A stretch of 64,000 bases of DNA from IDS-8 sp036381215. Its GTDB lineage: Bacteria > Pseudomonadota > Gammaproteobacteria > Steroidobacterales > Woeseiaceae. Each line of letters opens with the position of its first letter. Within the stretch, counting starts at the first letter, position 1. The notes under the pieces were generated by a model. The model made no database searches and was not told the DNA's origin. It was given only the letters and a program-made list of their open reading frames with translations. This document shows positions 9,137 through 17,695 of the stretch, one piece after another. The translations under genes were made by a program, and so were the position numbers. Location of the stretch: positions 1 through 64,000 of the forward strand of contig DASVDF010000110.1 in NCBI GenBank assembly GCA_036381215.1, in the 5' to 3' direction.

Positions 9137-10042
9137 ATGCCGATCAGCGCATCACAGGTCAAGGAGCTTCGCGAGCGCACCGGCGCCGGGATGATGGAGT
9201 GCAAGAAGGCGCTGGCCGAGACCGGCGGCGACATGGAAGCGGCCGTGCTGCAGCTGCGCAAGTCGGGCCAGGCGAAAGCCGACAAGAAGGCCGGCCGCGT
9301 GGCGGCCGACGGCCGGATCGTCATCGCGACGGACGGCCGGCGGGCCGCGATGGTCGAGGTGAACTCCGAGACGGATTTCGTCGCCAAGGACGAGCACTTC
9401 GCCGGCTTCGCGAACGCGCTGGCCGCGCTGGTGCTCGCGGGCGACGTCGCCGACGTGGCGGCGCTTGCCGAGGCCAAGCTGCCCGACGGGCGCACCGTCG
9501 AAGCCGCGCGCACCGAGCTGGTGGCGAAGGTCGGTGAGAACATCTCGGTGCGGCGGTTCGTGCGGCTCACGGCCGAGGAGCACCTGGGACACTACACGCA
9601 TCCGGGCGACCGGATCGGCGCGCTGGTGTCGCTCGCGGGCGGCACGGCGGAGCTTGCCCGGGATCTCGCCATGCACGTGGCGGCGAGCAATCCGGCGCAC
9701 CTGGACGAGCGCGGCGTGCCGGGCGAAGTCCTGGAGCGCGAGCGCCGGGTGCTGACCGAGCAGGCCGAGGAATCCGGCAAGCCCCCCGAGATCGTCGCGC
9801 GCATGGTCGAGGGTCGCCTCGCGAAGTACCTGAAGGACATCACGCTCCTCGGCCAGCCGTTCGTGAAGGACCCGGACGTCACCGTCGGCAAGCTCGTGGC
9901 CCAGGCGGGCGCCCGGGTGACGGGGTTCGCCCGCTACGAGCTCGGCGAAGGCATCCAGAAGAAGCAGGAGAATTTCGCCGAGGAGGTCATGGCGCAGGTC
10001 CGCGGCCGCAAGGACGACGCACCGGATTCGCCGAAGGCGTGA
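9137..10042 (+). CDS. tsf: Elongation factor Ts
   Basis: A 301-residue EF-Ts (E. coli 283), the nucleotide-exchange factor of EF-Tu. The N-terminal UBA-like motif (VKELRERTGAGMMECKKAL) is complete, and the core reads VEVNSETDFVAKDEHF. It lies 30 nt after rpsB behind a good AGGAGAG Shine-Dalgarno, and the two are expected to share a transcript, as in other bacteria. A 163-nt gap with GC-rich hairpins separates it from pyrH. Confidence 0.97.
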   Translation: MPISASQVKELRERTGAGMMECKKALAETGGDMEAAVLQLRKSGQAKADKKAGRVAADGRIVIATDGRRAAMVEVNSETDFVAKDEHFAGFANALAALVLAGDVADVAALAEAKLPDGRTVEAARTELVAKVGENISVRRFVRLTAEEHLGHYTHPGDRIGALVSLAGGTAELARDLAMHVAASNPAHLDERGVPGEVLERERRVLTEQAEESGKPPEIVARMVEGRLAKYLKDITLLGQPFVKDPDVTVGKLVAQAGARVTGFARYELGEGIQKKQENFAEEVMAQVRGRKDDAPDSPKA

Positions 10043-10205
10043 AGGCAGTCGCGATCTGCCCGCTCCGCGGGCACGGCGTGCGGCCCCGACGACCGACCGG
10101 CCGCGGCGGCCGGCAGGCTGCTAGAATGCAGGCGCACCGAGATCACCCGTGCCCGGCGCCCGACGGCGCCCGGGACGGCACCCCACACGCGCCAAGGCAG
10201 GAAGG
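10043..10205 (+). other. tsf-pyrH intergenic region with two GC hairpins and a -10-like box
   Basis: Two self-complementary stretches are visible: GCCCGCTCCGCGGGC near 10056 and CCGGCCGCGGCGGCCGG near 10097. Neither is followed by a T-run, so they are weak terminator candidates. TAGAAT at 10122-10127 resembles a -10 box but has no good -35. The region could contain partial termination after tsf and a pyrH promoter. Confidence 0.35.
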
Positions 10206-10928
10206 ATGAGCGACGCCCCGGCACTCTACCGCCGCGTATTGCTGAAGTTGTCGGGCGAGGCGCTCATGGGCGAGCTCGACTACGGCATCGATCCCGCCGT
10301 GATCCGCCGGATTGCGCGTGAGGTCGCCGAGGTCCGCAAGCTCGGCATCGAGGTCGCCATCGTCATCGGCGGCGGCAATATCTTCCGCGGCGCGGGGCTC
10401 GCCGGCGCCGGCATGGATCGGGCCACCGGCGACTACATGGGTATGCTCGCGACCGTGATGAACGCGCTGGCGTTGCAGGATGCCCTCGAATCCATCGACG
10501 AGCATGCCCGCGTGATGTCCGCGATCCAGATCCACGAGGTCTGCGAGGACTACATCCGCCGGCGCGCGGTGCGCCACCTGGAGAAAGGACGCATCGTCAT
10601 TCTCGCGGCCGGCACCGGCAACCCGTTCTTCACGACCGACACGGCCGCGAGCCTGCGCGCCATCGAGATCGGCGCCGACGTGCTGCTCAAGGCGACCAAG
10701 GTCAGCGGCGTGTACGACTCGGATCCGTACCAGAACGAGTCCGCATCGCTGTACGACACCGTGTCCTTCGACAAGGTCCTCACCGACAAGCTGAACGTGA
10801 TGGACGCCACCGCCGTGGTGATGTGCCGCGACAATCATTTACCATTGCGCGTTTTCAACATGACCGAGGATCACGCCCTGATCCGCGCGATGACCGACGA
10901 GAATGTCGGCACGCTGGTGACCGCGTAG
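10206..10928 (+). CDS. pyrH: UMP kinase
   Basis: A 240-residue amino-acid-kinase-fold enzyme (E. coli 241) that phosphorylates UMP to UDP. Visible are the N-terminal VLLKLSGEALMG, the glycine-rich GGGNIFRG, and GTGNPFFTTDTAA with LLKATKVSGVYDSDP. The ATG at 10206 has AGGAAGG directly upstream; an in-frame ATG at 10149 would add an unrelated Arg-rich tail. It is followed by frr, the usual partner. Confidence 0.97.
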   Translation: MSDAPALYRRVLLKLSGEALMGELDYGIDPAVIRRIAREVAEVRKLGIEVAIVIGGGNIFRGAGLAGAGMDRATGDYMGMLATVMNALALQDALESIDEHARVMSAIQIHEVCEDYIRRRAVRHLEKGRIVILAAGTGNPFFTTDTAASLRAIEIGADVLLKATKVSGVYDSDPYQNESASLYDTVSFDKVLTDKLNVMDATAVVMCRDNHLPLRVFNMTEDHALIRAMTDENVGTLVTA

Positions 10929-10991
10929 AGCCGCCGACCGGCGGTACCGGCAGGCCGCGGCGGCGAATCGCGGCTCGAGGAGTGGACGACC

Positions 10992-11549
10992 GTGCTCGAT
11001 GACATCAAGAAGGATGCGCAGGCGCGCATGAAAAAGAGCGTGGACGCGCTGCGCCAGGAGCTCACCAAGCTGCGTACCGGCCGGGCGCATACGAGCCTGC
11101 TCGATCACATCACCGTGACCTACTACGGCACGGACGTGCCGCTCAACCAGGTCGCGAGCGTCAACGTCGAGGACCCCCGCACCCTCACCGTGGTGCCGTG
11201 GGAGAAGAACATGGTGCAGCCGATCGAGAAGGCGATCATGGCTTCCGATCTCGGCCTGAACCCGGCGACGGCCGGCACGGTGATCCGCGTGCCGTTGCCG
11301 CCGCTCACGGAAGAGCGCCGCCGCGACATGATCCGCGTCGTGCGCCAGGAAGCGGAGAACGGGCGGGTGGCCGTGCGCAACATCCGGCGCGACGCGCTCG
11401 GCGATCTCAAGGACCTGCTGAAGGAAAAGCTCATCGGCGAGGACGAGGAGCGGCGGGGCCACGAGGAAATCCAGGCGATCACCGACCGTTACGTCGCGGA
11501 GGTCGACCGCCTGCTCGCGGACAAAGAACGCGACCTGATGGAAATCTAG
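10992..11549 (+). CDS. frr: Ribosome recycling factor
   Basis: A 185-residue protein, exactly the family length. With EF-G it splits post-termination ribosomes. The conserved ALRQELTKLRTGRAHTSLLDHI and PLPPLTEERRRDM are present. It starts with GTG at 10992. uppS follows after 10 nt; the isomeroreductase gene dxr, which stands between frr and uppS in E. coli, is not here. Confidence 0.97.
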   Translation: MLDDIKKDAQARMKKSVDALRQELTKLRTGRAHTSLLDHITVTYYGTDVPLNQVASVNVEDPRTLTVVPWEKNMVQPIEKAIMASDLGLNPATAGTVIRVPLPPLTEERRRDMIRVVRQEAENGRVAVRNIRRDALGDLKDLLKEKLIGEDEERRGHEEIQAITDRYVAEVDRLLADKERDLMEI

Positions 11550-11559
11550 TGGCGGTGCC

Positions 11560-12327
11560 TTGACGAGACCGGCGGCCAACGAGAAACCCGAGGCCGGGCA
11601 GGACCCGCGGGTTCCGGTGCATGTCGCCGTGATCATGGACGGCAACGGCCGCTGGGCCACGCAGCGCTCGGAGCCCCGCCATGCCGGGCACCGTGCCGGT
11701 GCGCGCGCCGTTCGCCGGGCCGTCGAGCACGCGGCGCGGCGCGGCGTCTCCTGGCTCACGCTGTTCGCGTTCTCGAGCGAGAACTGGCGCCGGCCGGCCG
11801 AGGAGGTCGGCGGCCTGATGAGTCTTTTTCTCGAAGCGCTGCAACGGGAAATCGACGACCTGCATCGTAACAATGTGCGGCTCAGATTCATCGGCGCGCG
11901 TGAGGAGCTGTCGGCCAAGCTCGTCCGGCGCATCGAAGCCGCGGAGCGCAGGACCGGCAACAACGACGGGCTGAAGCTCACGGTCGCCGTGGCGTACGGC
12001 GGCCGCTGGGACATCGTGACGGCGGCGCGCCGGCTGGCGGCGCGCGTGGGGGAAGGGACGTTGCATCCCGAGGACATCGACGAGACCGCGTTCGCGGCGG
12101 AGCTTGCACTCGCGCCGGCGCCGGACCCGGATCTTTTGATCCGCACCGGCGGGGAGCAGCGCATCTCCAATTTTCTCCTGTGGAATCTCGCCTACGCCGA
12201 GCTCTGCTTCTGCGACTGCCTGTGGCCGGACTTCGACGAGCAGCGCTTCGACGAGGCGCTCGCCCTCTATGCGCGCCGCCAGCGCCGCTACGGCCACACG
12301 GGCGACCAGGTCGGGTTCGGATGCTGA
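11560..12327 (+). CDS. uppS: Undecaprenyl diphosphate synthase
   Basis: A 255-residue cis-prenyltransferase (E. coli 253) that condenses isopentenyl diphosphate onto farnesyl diphosphate to make the C55 carrier lipid for cell wall and O-antigen. Signature VAVIMDGNGRWA near the start, FAFSSENWRRP, and LLIRTGGEQRISNFLLW are all present. The only sensible start is TTG at 11560; no in-frame ATG or GTG gives the conserved N-terminus. It overlaps cdsA by 7 nt. Confidence 0.96.
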   Translation: MTRPAANEKPEAGQDPRVPVHVAVIMDGNGRWATQRSEPRHAGHRAGARAVRRAVEHAARRGVSWLTLFAFSSENWRRPAEEVGGLMSLFLEALQREIDDLHRNNVRLRFIGAREELSAKLVRRIEAAERRTGNNDGLKLTVAVAYGGRWDIVTAARRLAARVGEGTLHPEDIDETAFAAELALAPAPDPDLLIRTGGEQRISNFLLWNLAYAELCFCDCLWPDFDEQRFDEALALYARRQRRYGHTGDQVGFGC

Positions 12328-13115
12328 AACAGCGGATCCTGACCGCGATCGTCGCCGGCAGCGCGCTCTTGCTCGTGCTGTTCGTGTTGCCGCCGCTCGC
12401 GGCGGAGATCATGATCGCGGCCTTTTTTCTCGCCGCCGCCTGGGAATGGTCGGGTTTCCTCACGCTGAAGAGCCGCGCCGGGCGGCTGGCCTATGTCGCA
12501 CTGATCGGCGCATTGCTGGTCACCGTGGGCTGGCTGCTGCCGCGGGAGACGACGGTCGAGGTCGTGCTGCGCATCGGCATCGCGTGGTGGTTCGCCGCGC
12601 TGATCTGGGCCTTCTTCTGGCCGACCCGCATCGCGAAGCCGGTCGGCTGGATCTGCGGCGCGCTGGTCATGGTGCCGGCCTACATCGCGCTGGTGGAGCT
12701 CTACAAGCTCCAGCCCGGGGTGCTCTTGTTCGTGCTGATCATCGTCTGGTCGGCGGACATTGGCGCCTATTTCACGGGCAAGCGCTTCGGCCGGGTGCAG
12801 CTCGCACCGAACATCAGCCCGGGCAAAACCTGGGAAGGCGTGATCGGCGGCCTGTCGGCGGTCGTGGTGGTGCTCGTGCTCGCGAGCAAGTACTGGCTCG
12901 AGATCGACATCGCCGTCGTCGTGCCGTTCTGCCTCGCGGTCGCCACGGTATCCATCGTCGGCGACCTGACCGTCAGCATGTTCAAGCGCAACGCGGGGCT
13001 CAAGGACAGCGGCAAGGTGTTCCCCGGGCACGGCGGCGTGCTCGACCGGATCGACAGCGTGGCCGCGGCCGCGCCGCTGTTTGCGCTCGGCATCGGCTGG
13101 ATGGGCTTCGTCTGA
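12321..13115 (+). CDS. cdsA: Phosphatidate cytidylyltransferase (CDP-diglyceride synthase)
   Basis: A 264-residue polytopic inner-membrane enzyme that makes CDP-diacylglycerol from phosphatidic acid and CTP. The PROSITE-type signature is present near the C-terminus: SMFKRNAGLKDSG followed by FPGHGGVLDR. The ATG at 12321 overlaps the uppS stop; the open frame further upstream is the shadow of uppS. dxr, which follows cdsA in Pseudomonas, is missing here, and a 151-nt gap leads to rseP instead. Confidence 0.95.
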   Translation: MLKQRILTAIVAGSALLLVLFVLPPLAAEIMIAAFFLAAAWEWSGFLTLKSRAGRLAYVALIGALLVTVGWLLPRETTVEVVLRIGIAWWFAALIWAFFWPTRIAKPVGWICGALVMVPAYIALVELYKLQPGVLLFVLIIVWSADIGAYFTGKRFGRVQLAPNISPGKTWEGVIGGLSAVVVVLVLASKYWLEIDIAVVVPFCLAVATVSIVGDLTVSMFKRNAGLKDSGKVFPGHGGVLDRIDSVAAAAPLFALGIGWMGFV

Positions 13116-13162
13116 TGGCCGGCGTTCAGGGCGCATACAGGCACTCCGGGGCATGCTCTCCC

Positions 13163-13190
13163 GGAACTGCCTGCCGCCGGGCCAGTCAGA
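13163..13190 (+). promoter_or_regulatory. Candidate sigma-E promoter upstream of rseP-bamA
   Basis: GGAACTG (13163-13169), 16 nt, then TCAGA (13186-13190). The sigma-E consensus is GGAACTT-N16-TCTGA, so this differs at one position in each box and keeps the spacing. It lies in the cdsA-rseP gap about 70 nt before the rseP start. In E. coli, sigma-E promoters also drive rseP-bamA-skp-lpxD. The match comes from reading the sequence, not from a scan of the window with a weight matrix. Confidence 0.6.
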
Positions 13191-13266
13191 ACAGGCTGTC
13201 CGGCCGTTGCGTCGCCGCGTCGGCCGGCCGTCCGGGAGGCGCGCCAGCGGTGCGGGGGCCTGTCGC

Positions 13267-14619
13267 ATGAGCGCAGCAATCGTCAACATCCTGGCCTTCG
13301 TAGTGGCCATCAGCGTGCTCGTCGCCGTGCACGAGCTCGGGCACTTCCTCGTGGGGCGCTGGTGCGGCATGAAGGTGCTGCGCTACTCCATCGGCTTCGG
13401 CAAACCCCTCTGGAGCACCACCTTCGGCCGGGACCGCACGGAATTCTGGATTTCCGCCATCCCGCTCGGCGGTTACGTCAAGTTCGCGGACGAGCGCGAG
13501 GGGCCGGTGGACCCCGGCGACCGGCAGCGCACGTTCAATGCGCGCCCCGTGCCGGCGCGCATCCTGGTGCTGCTCGCGGGCCCCGGATTCAATTTCCTGT
13601 TTGCGATCGTGGCGTACTGGGCCCTGTTCGTGGCCGGCGTGCCCACGGCCGTGCCGGCGGTGGGCGAGGTGCGGCCGGATTCCTACGCCGCCCGCGCCGG
13701 TCTCGAGCCGGGCGACCGCATCCTAGCGATCGGCGGCGACGCCGTCGACGACTGGCAGTCCGCCCTGCTCGCCATGTTCGAGGAAATGGTCGGGGACGGC
13801 GAGATCCCGCTCGAGGTCGAGGGCGAGGACGGGAGCGTGCGCGAGCTGGTGATCGACGTCGGGAAGGATGCCGCGCGCCTGACGGTGCCCGACACGCCGC
13901 TCAACCTCTCGCTCGGCTTCCGCTTCTGGGAGCCGCCCGCGCGGGTGGCGGGCGTGACCGACGACGGGCCCGCGGCGGCGGCCGGGATTCGCGCCGGCGA
14001 TCGCATCACAGAAATCGCAGGCTACCCGGTCGGCGATTTCGGCGACCTGCAGCGGATCGTGACCGCGCGGCCCGGACAGACCGTGCCGGTGCGCCTCGAG
14101 CGGGACGGGCAGGAGCTCGCGCTCGAGCTGACTCTCGGCTCGCGCGAGATCGAAGGGCGCGCGCAGGGCTTCATGGGGGTCGCGGCCCAGGCCGGGAGCG
14201 ACTATTTCTATGAGCGCCGCTACGGGCCGCTGGCCGCGATCAGCGAAGCGGCTGAGCGTACTTACCGCACGACGGCGTTCACGGTCGGCATGCTCGCCCG
14301 CATGGTCACCGGCGACGTCTCGGTGAAGAACATCAGCGGGCCGCTCAACATCGCGCAGTACGCGGGAGATTCGGCCGCCGCCGGGCTCGAGCCGTTCCTC
14401 ACCTTCCTCGCGCTGGTCAGCATCAGCCTCGGCGTGCTGAACCTGCTGCCGATCCCGGTGCTCGACGGCGGCCAGATCGTCTACCAGCTCATCGAGCTGG
14501 TGAAGGGCAGCCCGTTGTCCGAGCGCATGCAGATCGTCGGGCAGCAGGTCGGCATACTTGCGCTGCTGATCCTGATGACCTTCGCCTTCTACAACGACAT
14601 TGCGAGAATTCTGGGCTGA
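13267..14619 (+). CDS. rseP: Site-2 intramembrane metalloprotease RseP
   Basis: A 450-residue inner-membrane protease, exactly the E. coli length. It makes the second cut in the anti-sigma factor RseA and clears signal-peptide remnants. The zinc motif HELGH is at residues 22-26, and the third ligand lies in NLLPIPVLDGG near the C-terminus. Two PDZ domains lie between (about 115-200 and 210-290). The ATG at 13267 gives this layout; the frame is open upstream but not homologous. Its substrate gene rseA is at 50619, also in this window. Confidence 0.96.
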   Translation: MSAAIVNILAFVVAISVLVAVHELGHFLVGRWCGMKVLRYSIGFGKPLWSTTFGRDRTEFWISAIPLGGYVKFADEREGPVDPGDRQRTFNARPVPARILVLLAGPGFNFLFAIVAYWALFVAGVPTAVPAVGEVRPDSYAARAGLEPGDRILAIGGDAVDDWQSALLAMFEEMVGDGEIPLEVEGEDGSVRELVIDVGKDAARLTVPDTPLNLSLGFRFWEPPARVAGVTDDGPAAAAGIRAGDRITEIAGYPVGDFGDLQRIVTARPGQTVPVRLERDGQELALELTLGSREIEGRAQGFMGVAAQAGSDYFYERRYGPLAAISEAAERTYRTTAFTVGMLARMVTGDVSVKNISGPLNIAQYAGDSAAAGLEPFLTFLALVSISLGVLNLLPIPVLDGGQIVYQLIELVKGSPLSERMQIVGQQVGILALLILMTFAFYNDIARILG

Positions 14620-14621
14620 GC

Positions 14622-17027
14622 ATGCACGTTTCGGGGAGCTGTCAGGGGAGATGGTCCAGGCGATGGCGGGCGCTCGTGTGCGTCGTCCTGCTGGCGCCGG
14701 CGGCCGTGTTGGCGCAGGACGGGTTCGTCGTCAAGGACATGCGCGTCGAGGGCCTGCAGCGCATCTCCGAGGGCACGGTATTCAACTACCTGCCGATCAA
14801 CGTCGGCGACACGGTGGACGCGCAGCGTATCCAGGAAGCGATACGCTCGCTGTACTCGCAGGGACTGTTCGACAACATCGAGATGCGCCGCGACGGCAAC
14901 ACGCTGATCATCGCCGTGCGCGAGCGGCCTTCCATCGAGCAGTTCACGATCGAAGGCAACAAGGACATCAAGACCGAAGATTTGATGGAGTCGCTGCGCA
15001 ACGTAGGCCTCGCCCGCGGCAAGACTTTCGATCGCTCCGTCCTCGACAACGTGCAGCAGTTCCTGCGTGAGCAGTACTACGACCGCGGCAAGTACGCCGT
15101 GCAGGTCGATGCGAAAGTCGAGGATCGCCCGAACAACACGGTGCGCATCAAGATCGACATCAAGGAAGGTGAGCGGGCGAAAATCCGCCAGGTCAACATC
15201 GTCGGCAACCTGAGCTTCCCCGAGGACGAGATCCGCGAGGGCTTCACCCTGGACACGGCGAACTGGCTGTCCTGGCTGCGCCAGGACGACCGCTACGCCA
15301 AGGAGTCGCTGTCCGGCGATCTCGAGACCCTGCGGTCCTTCTACATGGACCGCGGTTATGCCGACTTCCGGATCGAGTCCACCCAGGTGGCGATCTCGCC
15401 CGACAAAAAGGACATCTACGTCACGATCAACATCCACGAGGGCGAGCGCTACACGATCTCCAGCATCAAGCTGGTCGGTAACCTCGTGGTTCCCGAGGAG
15501 CAGCTGCGACGGCTGATCCTGGCCCAGCCCGGCTCCACGTTCAACTTGCGTCTGCTCACGCAGTCCGCGGAGCTCATGTCCTTCCGCCTGGGCGAGGAAG
15601 GCTATGCGAATGCGGAGATCGAGCCCGTGCCCGATCTCGACTACGAGAAAAAGGAAGTCGCGGTCTCCTTCTTCGTCGACGCCAAGAGTCGCGTCTACGT
15701 GCGGCGGATCAATTTTCTCGGGGTCGACCAGATCGACGACGAGGTGCTGCGCCGCGAAGTGCGCCAGCAGGAGGGCGCTTATCTCTCCAACCGGCTGGTC
15801 GACCGTTCCAAGGTCCTCCTGCAGCGATTGCCGTACGTCGAGAGCGTCGAGGTGGAGAACGTACCCGTGGCGGGCAGCCCCGATCTCGTCGACGTGAATT
15901 TCACCCTCAAGTACCGCATGCCGGGGCAGTTCCAGGGCGGCATCGGCTACTCCGAGTCGCAGAAGTTCATGCTGAACGGCAGCATCGTGCACACGAACTT
16001 CCTGGGGACGGGCAACCGCGTGGCGTTGACGGCCAATTCGGGTCGCTTCATGAAGCTCTACAGCCTGTCGCACACCGATCCGTACGTCACGCAGAACCAC
16101 GTGCAGCGCACTGTCGCCCTCAACTACCGCGAGACGACGGCGCTGATCTCCGGCGGCTCGGATTTCTCGACCACGAGCCTCGGCGGCTCCGTCGAGTACG
16201 GTTATCCGATCACCGAGTTCCAGACGCTGTCGTTCGGAGTTGCGTACCAGCAGGCCGAGCTGCTCGCGTCGGCGAACAGCCCCGTGCAGCTGCAGGACTG
16301 GGTGCGGTCGAACGGGAATCCATTCATCAATTTCGGCGGCAGCAGCGCGTTCGGCACCGATTACTACACGTTCGAGCTCATCGGCGGCTGGAGTTACGAC
16401 AGCCTGAACCGCGCCATCTTCGCGGATCGCGGCATGCGGCACCGCCTGTTGTTCGGCATGACGACGCCGGGCAGCGAGGTCGAATATTTCACCGCCCGCT
16501 ACAATTTTACGAAGTACCTGCCGATCTATGGCCCCTGGACGGTGCGTGTCAACTCTGAGCTCGCCTACGGCGAAGGTCTGAACGACACCACGTCACTGCC
16601 GCCCTACAAGCAGTTCTTCGGCGGCGGGCCGGAGAGCGTGCGCGGCTACAAGGAATCCTATCTCGGGCCGCGCGACAGCTTCGGCCGGCCGTGGGGCGGC
16701 AATGTGTTGGTGGCGAGTCAGCTTGAGCTTATACTCCCGCTTCCCGAGAAATTCAGGAGCCAGGCACGGGCCACCCTGTTCTACGACATCGGCAATGTGT
16801 TCAACACGGGTGAGGTCCAATTCACCGACAAACTGGGGAGCCCGGTGACCTACAAGCCGGAGTTCGACGAGCTCAAGACTTCCGTCGGCCTGTCCATCGA
16901 ATGGCTCGCTCCACTCGGTTTCTTCCGGTTCAGCTACGCCTACCCCCTCAACGAATACGAGGGGAACGACCGGTTCTACGGTGACGAGATCGAACGGTTC
17001 CAGTTTTCGATCGGACAGGCTTTTTGA
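14622..17027 (+). CDS. bamA: Outer-membrane protein assembly factor BamA
   Basis: An 801-residue precursor (E. coli 810). It is the central beta-barrel of the BAM complex that folds outer-membrane proteins. A signal peptide ends near residue 32 (AVLAQDGFVV). Five POTRA repeats follow (about 33-430), beginning VKDMRVEGLQRISEGTVFNYLP. The C-terminal barrel contains the VRGYKESYLGPRD lock motif and ends in Phe (SIGQAF), the beta-signal. It starts 2 nt after the rseP stop, so the two are coupled. Confidence 0.97.
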   Translation: MHVSGSCQGRWSRRWRALVCVVLLAPAAVLAQDGFVVKDMRVEGLQRISEGTVFNYLPINVGDTVDAQRIQEAIRSLYSQGLFDNIEMRRDGNTLIIAVRERPSIEQFTIEGNKDIKTEDLMESLRNVGLARGKTFDRSVLDNVQQFLREQYYDRGKYAVQVDAKVEDRPNNTVRIKIDIKEGERAKIRQVNIVGNLSFPEDEIREGFTLDTANWLSWLRQDDRYAKESLSGDLETLRSFYMDRGYADFRIESTQVAISPDKKDIYVTINIHEGERYTISSIKLVGNLVVPEEQLRRLILAQPGSTFNLRLLTQSAELMSFRLGEEGYANAEIEPVPDLDYEKKEVAVSFFVDAKSRVYVRRINFLGVDQIDDEVLRREVRQQEGAYLSNRLVDRSKVLLQRLPYVESVEVENVPVAGSPDLVDVNFTLKYRMPGQFQGGIGYSESQKFMLNGSIVHTNFLGTGNRVALTANSGRFMKLYSLSHTDPYVTQNHVQRTVALNYRETTALISGGSDFSTTSLGGSVEYGYPITEFQTLSFGVAYQQAELLASANSPVQLQDWVRSNGNPFINFGGSSAFGTDYYTFELIGGWSYDSLNRAIFADRGMRHRLLFGMTTPGSEVEYFTARYNFTKYLPIYGPWTVRVNSELAYGEGLNDTTSLPPYKQFFGGGPESVRGYKESYLGPRDSFGRPWGGNVLVASQLELILPLPEKFRSQARATLFYDIGNVFNTGEVQFTDKLGSPVTYKPEFDELKTSVGLSIEWLAPLGFFRFSYAYPLNEYEGNDRFYGDEIERFQFSIGQAF

Positions 17028-17030
17028 CCA

Positions 17031-17603
17031 ATGGATGAGAGTATGACTTTGGCAAGGCAATCGATGTGGAGTGCGTTCGCCGCGCTGCTTCTCCTTTCGG
17101 CGCTGGCCGTCCCCGCGGGCGCGCAGGAGGTCAAGATCGGCGTCGTCAACATCAATGTGCTTATGGAGCAGTCGCCGCAGGCGAAGGTCGCCATGGAGGC
17201 GCTCCAGGAGGAATTTGCGCCGCGGCAGCGGACGATCCTCGCGAAGCAGAAGGAGTTCGAGGATCTCACCAACAAGGCGAACCGCGACGCGGCCGTCATG
17301 GGTGAGACCGAGCGCCGCAACACCGAAAGGGAGCTGCGTGACATGCAGCGCGACCTGCAGCGCATGCAGGACGAGTTTCGCGAGGATCTGAACCTGCGCC
17401 GCAACGAGGAGATCGGCAACCTGCAGCGCTCGTTGCTGAAGGAGGTGCAGGATTATGCGCAGTCAGCGGGATTCGATCTCGTGATGGGCGACGGCGTCCT
17501 GTACGCGAGCTCGGCCGTGAACATCACCGAAGCCGTGCTCGAGGCGATGCAGAAGAGCTTCGAGGAGTCCGGCGGCAAGACCGGCGACACCGGCGACGAC
17601 TAG
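17031..17603 (+). CDS. skp: Periplasmic chaperone Skp (OmpH family)
   Basis: A 190-residue precursor. A signal peptide (cleavage near AGA/QE, residues 31-33) is followed by KIGVVNINVLMEQSPQ and a long, highly charged coiled-coil region (about 65-140), as in the Skp trimer tentacles. Skp binds unfolded outer-membrane proteins in the periplasm and delivers them to BamA, which is encoded directly upstream. A second ATG at 17043 is also possible. The stop is followed by about 90 nt that contain a promoter candidate for lpxD. Confidence 0.92.
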   Translation: MDESMTLARQSMWSAFAALLLLSALAVPAGAQEVKIGVVNINVLMEQSPQAKVAMEALQEEFAPRQRTILAKQKEFEDLTNKANRDAAVMGETERRNTERELRDMQRDLQRMQDEFREDLNLRRNEEIGNLQRSLLKEVQDYAQSAGFDLVMGDGVLYASSAVNITEAVLEAMQKSFEESGGKTGDTGDD

Positions 17604-17635
17604 CGAAGCGGCGCAAGGTCCTGCAGCGCGCGGCG

Positions 17636-17665
17636 ATGACATGACGCCCGCGCCGCCCGCATAAT
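17636..17665 (+). promoter_or_regulatory. Candidate promoter before lpxD
   Basis: ATGACA (17636-17641), 18 nt, then CATAAT (17660-17665), just upstream of lpxD in the skp-lpxD gap. It is a fair housekeeping-type match and could give lipid A genes transcription separate from bamA-skp. Confidence 0.4.
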
Positions 17666-17695
17666 ACTCGCCGTGGGCGCATGCGGGAGTCGCGG

